A stretch of 64,000 nt of DNA from Cyanoderma ruficeps (lineage: Eukaryota > Chordata > Aves > Passeriformes > Timaliidae). The stretch spans positions 10,624,026 to 10,688,025 of the forward strand of contig VZDJ01000594.1 in NCBI GenBank assembly GCA_008694505.1. Direction: 5' to 3'. Positions 11,421-21,870 of the stretch are shown piece after piece. Both the position numbers and the translations under genes were made by a program. The stretch's first letter is position 1. Every line of letters begins with the position of its first letter. The notes below the pieces were generated by a model. That model ran no database searches and was not told where the DNA came from. It saw nothing but the letters and a program-made list of their open reading frames with translations.

Positions 11421-14400
11421 GGCATCAGTAAGTTAAGTTACATATTTGACAGGTTTGCCGGCTTAATAGGATAATTTCAAAACTAAGAAAAGGGAATGAA
11501 TATGCTGCCTTTATTTATGTTACACATTCTATATAAAATGGTTTCTCAAAGCCCTTTATGAACCATAAACTGAACTACATTTCAGCAATTGATTTCAAAG
11601 CCTTTTCTAGTGCAAAAGCACAGCACCAAGAAACTGGTGAGAGAGCACAAAGACAAAAAGTTCGATACACACTTGCAGGAGTATTGTATATTGAGGGAGA
11701 AATCTGAGACCACAGGAACACAGCAACATGGTGTTAATTTGTAGTTTTAATTTGTTGATGCACTTTTGAAAAGACCTATATTGAGTTAAGCACTGTTCCT
11801 GCCAAAGCTGTTTACCATCACAGAAAGTAATGGTCATCTCTGTGTCATCAGGAATAAAAATTATAAGTGCCATGTTCTCTTCACTGAGTAAAAACTAAAC
11901 TCCCCAAGCCAGTCATGAATTAACCAGTTCATAGCATTTACTGTTTGCTGCATCAGTGATATCCTCTCTGGGTAGGCCTAGTTTTCAGTACTCAGCTCAG
12001 CCAACTTACTGTAGTGTCCCATGGCTGGGTAGACCTCCCTTTCAGAAGTTGTTGGGTGGGTTGGTTTTCACCAGAACTCCCCTCAGTTTCATGCTTTGCT
12101 TCTCCCCATGTAAGCCCTTTTCATCCATGCTGACCTAGACTCAGGCCAGGGTGGCCTCTCAGGGACCATACACAAAGAGCTTCCACTAGCACCTTCAGAA
12201 AACAAGCACTGTGACAACTACTGGAACTGTAGCCTGTGGCTTAATATTTCCCTGAAGGAACAGGCATCTAAAGTAAGCTTTAAATGTGTATAAATTGAAT
12301 TTATAAAACCAATTAGTCACTCCTGACATCAGCTAGGTTGAGCCTGGCTGGACTGGAATCAAACAAGCAGTGAACAGGGGCTCCCTGTTTGCAGCTTTGT
12401 TCCTCTCTTCATAGACTACAAAGAAAAGGTTTCTAAGACACAGCCCCAGTCACTGTCTGGCTTTACCTTGGCCTTCCAGCTTCATTAGGGCAAGGAGCAC
12501 AGGGATTATATTGCTATGTCATCCAGAAAATACACAAAAAGCCTCAACAAAAAGCATCATCTGGTAATAATGAAATATTCAAACAGATTTGCAGATGACA
12601 GTGCCTGTTTCTGACAGGAGAATATTGTTTGGGAGAAGTTATTTGCACAAACCAGTGAATGATTGATGCAAGGCCAATGAAAGATTGATGTGTGAAAACA
12701 CAAAACACATCTGCCCTAATTGAAAGTCCTGGGTTCCCCAGGATTATGGGAGGGGAAAAAAAAATTCCTGCCTATGAGATTTGCCTGTCATCCCATCCTC
12801 CAGAAATTTTCTAATCACTCATCCTATCTCTTTCCTGCTGATTTCTCCTTGATGCCTCCATCAAGATTATCATGGAGTGACAAACTACATACATAGAGTA
12901 CTTGGTAGGAAGTCACGCTGGAAGCAGAGTAGTCGTGGAGAAGGAAAGCAGCAAAGGGAAGGGAACTGACAGAGAAAAACAGAGCTTCTGCTCTGTCTAT
13001 TAGCACCCAGCTTAGTAGACAGTGTCACAGATGCCATAAAGATCCATTCTGGTGCTTTGGTTTATGACCATCAATAGATTACATAGAGCCAGGAGAAACT
13101 CTTATTATGACCACATGTGGTTCTTTCTTCCCCTGTAATTAATGCTTAGAAAACTTACAAAATTCTAAAAAATACCTTGAAAATCGTGTGTATGCATATG
13201 GAATTCAGACAAGCTGAAATGGCATCAGGAAGTTTATACCTGAGAAGTACTCTGCAAGGGCAAAAATATATTATTCACGGACTTATCAAATAGTAAAAGG
13301 CCAATCTGGGTATCCATTTGCAAATCGGAAGACTGAATGTTTCAGAGGTTTAGTTGTACAGATTTTAAGCTTCGCAGTCAAATCTCACGGACAATATAGC
13401 CAGGACATGGCAGATTGAACCTTGCTCTGAATGTCATGCCCAGGATGTGCTTTCTGTTACACACTGGCATACAACAGAATATTAAACAAGAGTATATTCT
13501 CAGTTTCCTTCTCTTGCAAGAGTTTGAACTTCTCCCTTCAGTGCTTCCAATCTCTGACCTCCTCAAACAGACACCACAGACACCATCGCTGCCTTTTTCA
13601 GTGCATGGATTATCTGGCACCTTCAAGGCCAGGAGCACCATTAGGAAGCACCAGGGATCCTGTCCAAAAGCATGAAATGGCAGGCATGAACTCTCAGCCA
13701 GGGTTCACTGATAGTTCACAGCATTTCTTGCAGCCAGGAGATAACTAAAGAGAGTAGAATGCTTTTGATATATTTTAAATATCATTGTTTTCCTGCTAAC
13801 CTTGCTGGTGGCATAGAGCACTAGCAACTCTGTAGGTAATGATACCTCAATAATGGGCACCAGTTGAATCGTTGGAAAACTTCAGTCTCACCCAAGAATT
13901 TCCTTGCTAATATTACCAATATTGCTCTCTCCACAGAGCTATAAGATGGTAGATGGCAAGGGATGTAGTTCTGTAGCCTGGAAAGTATCTGTACAGCGAC
14001 AGAGTTGGTGCAAGGAGACTGGTCTTCCCTCAGCCTTGCAGACTTTAAGACGGCAATAAAGAATAAAGACAGAAATAATCACATACATGATTTTCTGCAG
14101 TCAATAATCTCACATAATCAGTTTTTTGGAAATTACTGGGAGACATTCCTGAGATCATTATTTAATTTCCACTTATGCCTGGGAGCTCTGTATTTGAACT
14201 CTCCCTTCCCAGAGCAGACTCTGAACATGCACAGAACAAAAAGCTATCTGGTCCCAGTGATCTTTCACAGGACAAGCTCTGCCAGACTGGATCAAAACTG
14301 TAATGTTTACTTGTCTTCCCCAAAGAACAACACCCAGGGTTGAAAACAGAGTGTTTTGATAATTACTACATGCTTTGAAGCAACTGTTAATTTCAGTTCT

Positions 14401-14640
14401 GTTAGCAAATTTAAAAGGAAGTGTGTGAAGGGCTGCAAGGGGACAAGAGAAGGCTTAAATTAAACATTTCTACTTTATCTGTTACATGCACATTGTACTG
14501 TACAGGGAGAAAGTTTACATTCAGGTAGCATTAGGGTGACATATCTGTCACAGAACTGGTTGATTTGGGCACTGAGCAAGCACTGCAATATTCTTGAGTA
14601 TAACTTATTTGCATGAACTATTAATAAAAAGTGACTGTTC
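11421..14640. other. Unassigned non-coding sequence
   Basis: About 3.2 kb with no recognised gene or repeat. Three overlapping 86-105 codon open frames at 13378-13748 lie on both strands and lack domain signatures. A 112-codon open frame at 14005-14343 is likewise unremarkable. Confidence 0.55.
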
Positions 14641-14644
14641 CTTC

Positions 14645-14707
14645 TGCTGGCCCTGCTATGGGCAGATGTTGGCCAGAGTACTCCTTTTCCAACCTTAATG
14701 ATTCCAC
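14645..14707 (+). mobile_element. Possible CR1 LINE 3' tail relic
   Basis: The end of this interval, ccttttccaaccttaatgat, resembles the last part of the CR1 3' end just before its short terminal repeats. The text before it (ccctgctatgggcagatgtt) is only loosely CR1-like. If real, it is a short, heavily deleted copy. The match is short, so confidence is limited. Confidence 0.4.
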
Positions 14708-16200
14708 CCATGGCAAATGCTCTGTCTCTCATCTTCAAAATAGGCTTCCCTTTCCCAACACCTTCTGGAGCCCCTATAGCTTGATCTTTGTCTCAAGAAA
14801 GCTCAGCCTTTGATTTTACTGTGCTTCTAATCTCTAATTTCACAGGTCAAAATCAGAGGTTTCATCTTGAATGCCCCTGTATTTGAAGGGGCTTGGGGGT
14901 ATCTTGAGGGGTTGATGTTGCAGTGGCTATGCCTATAAAAATACTTGTGGAAAACATGAGCTACCCTGCTCTCCCATTAGGAAAACAACACTTCTCTTTT
15001 AGGACTAAAAAGTGTTGTTTTTACACAGCAACCAAAAAAAGGACTGTAATTGTAACATCTGCTCCTGATATTGTACTGTGATGAAGTGTAAATCCAAGCT
15101 GAGCAGGCTATAAATTGCATTATACCATTGCTCCTCCTAACCCTCTAGTCAGACAAGTTTTCTGTTATGAAGACCCCATATTCAGGAGTTTATATCCTGG
15201 CTATAAAAGTTTAGTTTAAGCTGAAAGTTGGTATAAAATACCATAACTCCAGAGTGAATCTCTTTTGTAAACCTGATAACAGCTTGTAATACACTTCAAT
15301 AACCTCTTTCACAGAAAGAGGATGGACTGTTTACAATTCACTGCACCCCCCCATGGAAGCATTTACCAGTGGAATCACCTTTGGAATAGGCTGAGTAAAA
15401 TATTGCTTCTAGTTTAATCTGCAGAGGGAAAGGCTGAGTTTTGATGCCTGTTTTGGTAAACTGGAGAGGAAAGCAGCAGATTTTTTTTCTCTGTAAAAGA
15501 CCAGCATGGTCATTATAAACTCCTTTTAAAGATTTTTTAAGTTCTAAGCTAGTTCTAACTTTAGTTATCAATACTATAAAAACTAGAGGCTTCAAAACTA
15601 GGAAAAAATCTATTTCTATTTTTAAAACACATTTGGTAAGAAATAAAGATTGTACTTGAATATTTTCCCTTCTTACTTACTTGCAGTTTTCAGCCTTTGA
15701 GTTTTATCTTAGTTCAAACATTTAAGTCAAATCTCTTTCCTTTGCAATCTTGATTTTTACTTCAGTTGATTTGATGCCTTAAATCCCATATTATTATCCC
15801 TGTTCTCTGCACAGATTAGCACTGCTTGAAGTGCCAGCACATGAATACAAGAATTCAACTGTTAACCCATAAAGACTAGACACAACCCAATCTCTTCTGG
15901 ACAGAAATAGATTCTCAGGAGCATTTGCTATGAAAAAGGATCAAAAGCTGATCAATATATAACTGAGGGTGAATCACAGCTGTTGCTTTGCATGGGAAAG
16001 TCCAGTTCCCAACAGTTCACAGTAAATAACTCCAGGCCCAAAGTGGGCTCAGATTGGAGTAAATCCAATGCAGGACAGTCTCAGGGGCTTGGCTTTTGAG
16101 TGAGACATTACTTCAGCACTAAACAGGGGAGTTTTGAGTAACGCATTTTGAAATTCCCTTCTCAAAGCTCCTGTGATGGAAAGCCTCCTTGGAGGAAGCA
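14708..16200. other. Unassigned non-coding sequence
   Basis: AT-rich sequence with no recognised gene or repeat. The minus-strand open frame at 15338-15595 (85 codons) has no recognisable features. Confidence 0.55.
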
Positions 16201-16222
16201 ATCCGGGACATAAAGCTGTGAT

Positions 16223-16281
16223 CACTTAAGTGAGAGGGATGCCAAGGGACACCGGTTTTCCCTGTCTCCTGCTTATATAAG
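16223..16281 (+). promoter_or_regulatory. Candidate TATA promoter with NKX2-type palindrome
   Basis: A good TATA box (TATATAAG, 16274-16281) sits about 40-50 bp downstream of a perfect 10-bp palindrome CACTTAAGTG (16223-16232), which holds two overlapping NKX2-family half-sites (TTAAGTG and its complement). Transcription would be expected to begin near 16303-16310. A strong splice donor follows at 16534. These parts together suggest a promoter, but a TATA-like string alone is common by chance and no expression data are available. Confidence 0.25.
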
Positions 16282-16304
16282 TGGGAGCTCTTGTGGAAGG
16301 AAGG

Positions 16305-16533
16305 AAGAGCTGTATGTACGAGTTGTCAAGATAATCCCCCATAAAGGCGTCCTAAGTTGTTAAATACCCTCCTCTCCCAGTAGGATGCGTTGTTTCTTCG
16401 CTGTTTTGGACTAATGAGCGTTGATTATGATACAGATCTTAACACGACCTAGTCACCAGTCAGGTGAAACTCTTGTCAATTTTTCCATGTACACACAGAA
16501 TTAAAACCTTCCTGAGACCTAATGATCCACGAG
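16305..16533 (+). ncRNA. Candidate first exon of a long non-coding RNA
   Basis: This would run from the start site predicted by the TATA box at 16274 to a strong donor (GAG then GTAAGTG, intron beginning at 16534). A good internal acceptor (pyrimidine tract ending ccctcctctcccag at 16380) would alternatively define an internal exon 16381-16533. All three forward frames of 16381-16533 contain stop codons, so a coding exon is unlikely. The interval has more CpG than its surroundings. Transcription is inferred, not shown. Confidence 0.2.
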
Positions 16534-17160
16534 GTAAGTGGGAGGAAAGGGGAGGAGGAGTGATTAATCTCCCTCTGTTTAGCATCGCTTCATTCTTTGC
16601 AGAGAAACACCTCTTTGCATGAGAGTTTTATAGATTATATCATCATCTAACACCTCAGTCTGCACATCCCTGGTCCCTATGGGGAAATCTAGGGTTTCTT
16701 GCTCAGTAAAAATCTCCTAAAGTTTTCCTCCCCACAGCATGCAGAGCTGTTTCACACAGTATTCCACCTGGGCTGACGCAGCTCCATGCAGGCTCCAGGC
16801 TGGCGGCACAGCAAGATGAGCTTAAGAAACCTCCACAAGGGATTTAAACTCCCTTCTCTTTGCTGGGGGGCTCCAGCTTGGCTTTCACCAACCTGCTATT
16901 GGTGCTGGGGATGTAGATGGCTCAGCAGCTCTAAGAGAGGCACTGCCTTATGGGGCAGCCCAGCTGGCTCTCCTTATGTCTGGAACACACAGTCTGCTAC
17001 ACTCCCTGATACTCTGCAAGGCTGACAGGCTGACAAGCACTGGTAGCCATTTGGCATACAAAGTATGGAAAGGGAGGAGATCTCACTGTTTCCTGACTCT
17101 TCAGTCTCTGTAGATACTTATTTTTCTGAGTACTTCTGTCTTTAGTCTCTTTGCAAGATT

Positions 17161-17201
17161 AAAAAAAAAAAAAAAAAAAANAAAAAAAAAAAAAAAAAAA
17201 A
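17161..17201. repeat. Poly-A run with one ambiguous base
   Basis: A run of A interrupted only by an N at 17181, 41 bases long as written. The N marks an unresolved base or a collapsed gap, so the true length is unknown. No retroposed gene or SINE body is recognised just upstream, so the origin of the run is unclear. Confidence 0.9.
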
Positions 17202-18439
17202 GTTTGCAGCAAATGACATCTCCTTTCTGCAGCATAAGCTTTAAAACACACCGGGAATAAACTTCTTCCAAAGATTAGAGTATTTTGTTATTTTCTCTAA
17301 AAAGAGCTCTTTGCTCTAATGTTTTTCCTCCTCCATTAATCAGAATTCTTTCTGTATGGCATCTCAAGGGCATACCTATACTACTAAAGAGAACACGGTA
17401 CAGCCGTGGGAATGACTAAGGAAAGCAGGAGCACATCCTTAGTCTCTCAGGCTGGGCAGAGAGACACATGAAATCAGCTAAACCACTTGTTAGCATTCCC
17501 ACTGCAGAGGTGGCTCTGGGTACACTCAGACATGGGTCACCAGGCCAGGTGGTTCAGAACTCCTGCCTGGGATTCCCCTGCATCTTTAGACAGGGATCAA
17601 AGATTGACCCACAGCAAGCACAACCCCCTGCTGTCCTTGGCTACCTGCCCTGACTGCATCCACTGACTGCTGGAGTCACAGGTGATGTGGACACCCTTTC
17701 TCCTTGAATTCTTACCTGAGGAATAAGGAAGAGACAGGTAGACAGAAGACCAGAAGAAACTGGTAGACACAGTTTCCTTCTGTCCATCCTATGGGATGAA
17801 GACTACCAAATACATCTCTTCCTCACTGCAGCACACGAGGATAGGTTTTCTTCCCTGTCCACTCACCCTTTAGTGGCAGCTCCTTCAGTGTTCCCTGAGC
17901 TGCTGTACTCCTTACTCCCCACTTCTCTTGTCTTGTTATCAGGGACGAACAAGAGCAGAAAGCAATAGAAGGGAAGCTGTGAGATGAGGAAGATCACATC
18001 ATTGGCGGTAACAGGATCTACCAACAGTCCCAGATAAAGAAAGGCAACACATCAAGTCCAGAATCTGTGCAAAGAACGTACACAGGAGCAAAAGAAGACA
18101 GAGACAAGACTGCAGCCTTTGCCCAAGCACCACCCATAAGACAGGGCTGGAAACAAACTATCTACAGCCCTGGGCCAACTCTGAAAAGAGCTTCTGCAGC
18201 TGGGCTGAGAACACATATATCCAAAGCACAGCTTGGGGAAGGGTTGAACTCTCCGGCCTTTGCTTAAATGGAATCCTCAGACCCAGGGGAAGGGTGTAGA
18301 TGTGGGTCCCAGCCGAGGCTGGCTGGGGTCATTTGAGGCCTACTAATGCCCTCACATCTAATTATATTTTTCACACTGCTGGGAGTCCTTTTCCCTCTTC
18401 TGTGGCCTGGGGTCCCAGCCCTACCTGGGACCTGATGGT
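17202..18439. other. Unassigned non-coding sequence
   Basis: No gene or repeat recognised. One strong minus-strand splice-donor match (CTCAG then GTAAGAA, exon side ending at 17716) is present, but no matching acceptor or open exon was identified next to it. Confidence 0.5.
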
Positions 18440-18600
18440 GGTTTTGCAATGCAAATAACAAAGCAGTTAATCCGTGATGCGAATTAAATTCATGTCAAGT
18501 GCTACTTGAAGGGTGCCCACACAACCTGCCAGGAGGAGTGTAACTGCTAATTAGCACCCATGTTGGCTGTCGGGGTGAGGACATGAAATGTGTGAATGGA
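18440..18600. promoter_or_regulatory. Candidate enhancer: dense palindromic homeodomain, POU and SOX motifs
   Basis: In about 110 bp there are: a POU octamer ATGCAAAT (18449-18456) abutting a SOX-type AACAAAG (18457-18463); an OTX/PITX-type TAATCC (18468-18473); a perfect inverted repeat of NKX2-like half-sites, TCAAGT-GCT-ACTTGA (18495-18509); and a 12-bp perfect palindrome TGCTAATTAGCA (18545-18556) built on a TAATTA homeodomain core. The SOX/POU order differs from the classic composite, because the octamer is inverted relative to the SOX site. Motif density and symmetry are seen directly. Enhancer function and conservation are inferred. Confidence 0.35.
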
Positions 18601-18846
18601 ATACAGAGAATAAACTACCCACGCTGGGAAACTGCAAGTTGACACCGTCTTTTCTATGCCAGATTTTCTGTGCTTTAATAACAGATATCATCAAAAGGGA
18701 AGGGAACTCGTAGGGGTGTAGCATTTCAGATACAGGAGGCTGAGAACCAAGATTTTGGATACAAATAATATTGAACTTTACAGGAAAAGAGATAGGTGTA
18801 AACTACAGTTAAACACTTAGAATTGTTTTAAAAAGGTAGCATAAGC

Positions 18847-18861
18847 AAAAAAAAAAAAAAA
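18847..18861. repeat. Poly-A run (15 bp)
   Basis: An uninterrupted run of 15 A. No retroposon body is recognised upstream. Confidence 0.85.
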
Positions 18862-21529
18862 GGAAACTAAACTGTTTCGGTTATTCATATTGGTTTCTCT
18901 GTGTCTCTGCTGCCTCACTCTGCTGGCAATGTGGGTAGTTTTCCAGCTTCTAAGCATATTGGTTTTCTTAGCAGAAAAAGCCTGAGGTTATCAAAACAGT
19001 TTAGTTTCTTGATTCTTTGTGTTGAATTCATTATTTTCTTTCTGCCTGGATATGCTACTCTGTGTTGCACATGTGCACTAATCTATAACCTGAGCAGAAA
19101 TTGTCCATAGAGCTGGCCAACAATCGAGGCGGGTGTGTGCTCTGGTGATTAACACATCAACACTCCCATCACCAGCCAGGATTTTCATTAGAACTCCTCA
19201 AAGGGACAATGGGCCAATTACTGGTGGTGTCAGTGGATGCAGTTCCCAAATTCAACTTGTTTCCTTATTTCCTGAGCTATGTTCAGCCTTGCAGCACCAG
19301 CAAAAGGGACCCTTTGAAGGTATTTCCCACCAGGGCAGCTACCAAGGTACTGACTTCGCTGAAATGCTTTCATTGATTTCATCCCAAATGCAGAACAAAG
19401 GAGAAACAAGAGGAGTTTCCAGGTCAGGAACGTAATCATTTGCATACTAGGTCATCCCATCCCTGTCAAATCCCTCTTGTACCTGAGATTTCTGAGGCAG
19501 GTGAAAATCTCTTACTAGGGCTGGTATACACCGAAAATGTGGCATGTAACACGGGAATGAGATGTGATTCCTCTCCAGCTCAAGGCCACCATAAATCATT
19601 GGCTAAACTCCTGCCTTGGAGAAGTCACCCAGGGCAGAGCAAATCTATTTCTCTGGGTAGGAGCTGTGCTGCAGTAGCAGAGGATGGGACACTCCTGCAG
19701 GCAGAAGTGCTTCAGAATCCTTGAACCCTGTGCAACAGCTCCATCCCTGCATCCTTTTTTTTGCCTGGGCTGGAACCAGGACCATAAGCAGGTTTTGGAG
19801 CTGAAGGCCTCATACAGTACAGAGCGCGGGTGGGATTTGACTGCTGAGCAATGCACATAACCATGAGAAACTCCTCTTCCTTGACTGAGGAAGCTGAAAC
19901 CTCTCCAAGTCACTCTCAAAACTCCATCTAGGTTCCCAATCCACTGTAAACCCCCCTGCTCCTCCCACTGACCAGCCTGACTATTGCATGGCTTGTACCA
20001 AAGTATGAATGTCACCCCACTTCATGACCTGTGACCTGTGCCTGATTAAACACCAGCAAGCAGCTCCTCCATCTCAACATGCCTCAGCCACCTCTCCAGT
20101 GCTGCTAGTGCCAGCTGTAATTGTCATGGAAAAGGCCCTTGGAAGCAGCATTTTATGGACTGGCAAATAGATTCTAGGTTAATGCTAGGTTAATGACCAG
20201 AGTCCTGCAAGGCTGGGGAAGAATCACCACAAGTTGTACATGGCGTTCTGGGACAGGCTGTACCATGGCTGCTGGTGGGCAGGTGACTGTTTTTTTTTGT
20301 GTGTTATATTCAAGGAGATATCAAACCAGTTCTCTTCCAGCATTGTTACAGATGCTGCTCTGATCTGCTGCATTAAGTAATTTGTGTTTCTCCCCCAGAA
20401 AAGAATTTATTTCCTCTCTGTGGTGTTGTCAATGCTAATATTAACGAGTGTTACTGAACCGTTTTACATCTGCTCTAACAGCAGCTGCTCTGCAGGAGGG
20501 TGACTTGACAAGGGGACAGGGCAGAGGAGAAAAGTCATGCTAGGTGCTCCACAGAAGGGGCAGGAGGGAAGGGCTGGAGACTGTGGGCAGCTGGAGAGGG
20601 ACATGCAGCACTCAGCAGCTCAGGGATGCAAAGAAGGATATAAATACTATATAAACAGATCTCTTCCCAAGATGCATGTTTGAGTGGTGTGAAATGCCCC
20701 ACATGAGAGGGGTCTGTTGCATAATTGTCACCAGGGAGGCCTGTGGGGATGTGTCAAATTAACTCTGCTCAAAACCTGCCTGGGAAGCAGTCTGGCAAAG
20801 AAAAGAACAATTTGTAAATTTTTTTTTCTCTTGTGTTAGCAAAAACCAGGCTCGCATCATCCTGATTCTGAGGCAAATATGTTGAAGTTCATGTTTGCAC
20901 TACAGCAAAATAAAAGGGCTCACTGGCAGCTCTGCAATCAGGTGGTCCTTCTCCTAGAGGGGGTCAAACCAAACTGGGGAAGATCTCTGATGGGCAGCAG
21001 GGTAAGACAGCCCTGGTGGTGTGAAGCAGTGCAGCTATGTATTCTTACTGGGTTATAGATTTTGCAGCTGGGACAGTCCCCACACTGATGTTTCCCTGCA
21101 CAGGGTACCTGGTGCTTGTAGCTGACTGTGGGAACTAGGCTTCTAACTCATTTGAGTGAATTTAAAGGGATTTGATCCCTGTCTTATGTTCTTACTGCAT
21201 TTCAATAGGTAAGCAGGTCGGTGCTGGATCTGTGGAGATGAAATGGAAAGCCATTTGGTCAACATATCAAGGACTAAATTGGAAAATTCAAAAACTTAAG
21301 AGTGTAACTATATATTTTTTGTCCACCCTATAGAGCCAGTCAAGGCTGGGGGCTGTTATGCGTCTCTGGTGCAGGGAGAAGTTAAACCAATGGAAAGCAA
21401 TGTGGCAATCTACACCAGCCTCGGGAAGAGGTTCAGGTTTCTTTAAAAATCTAGATTTTTTTTCCCCTCTCAAATATTAGAGGTTTGCAAACCTTCCCTC
21501 ACCCCTCAGAGTCACAGCCCCTTCAGCAG
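18862..21529. other. Unassigned non-coding sequence
   Basis: No recognised gene or repeat family. The minus-strand 139-codon open frame at 19596-20015 overlaps a 94-codon plus-strand frame and has no domain signature. A small 11-bp tandem duplication (ctaggttaatg twice) is at 20174-20195. Confidence 0.55.
20174..20195. repeat. 11-bp tandem duplication
   Basis: The unit ctaggttaatg occurs twice without a spacer (20174-20184 and 20185-20195). Confidence 0.8.
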
Positions 21530-21870
21530 GCCCCTCACGCTGGGAGCAGAACGGCCCCGCAGGGAGCATGGGCTCCCGCAGAAAGCGCATTTCCCACCCC
21601 ACACATCTTCCTGATTCCAAAACAAATTTTCCTTCTGTGCAGGGCTGAGACCAAGACACAGTGAGAAACGGGTAGTACTAAACCCTGCATGTAAGTGCGT
21701 TTTAGCGTTTTAGATCTCGGCATGATGCCCCCGCCGAGCTGGATTCGCCGGCCGCGGCCCGGCCTTGGCGCGGGGGCTGCAGGGGGTGCTGGAGATCGCC
21801 CTTCGCCTCACACCTATCCCCAGCCCCAGCGCTGTGTGCCGGAGACTTGTTTACATCCCGGAAGATTTAT
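21530..21870. promoter_or_regulatory. Small CpG-rich patch (candidate promoter or enhancer)
   Basis: Sharp contrast with the flanking AT-rich DNA. By count there are 14 CpG dinucleotides between about 21715 and 21850, with further ones at 21538-21590. An ETS-type CCGGAA lies near 21858. CpG retention at this density suggests DNA kept unmethylated in the germline, as at promoters. The core is shorter than a standard CpG island. The 74-codon open frame at 21695-21919 crosses the patch but has low-complexity composition. Transcript orientation cannot be told. Confidence 0.4.

Noticed and set aside
12460..12520. L2/MIR-like text (attagggcaaggagcacagg)
   Set aside because: The match to a LINE2-type 3' end is only about 15 bases and loose.
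17161..17201. Poly-A run as the tail of a processed pseudogene
   Set aside because: No recognisable mRNA-like or SINE-like body upstream and no clear target-site duplication; the N also makes the run unreliable.
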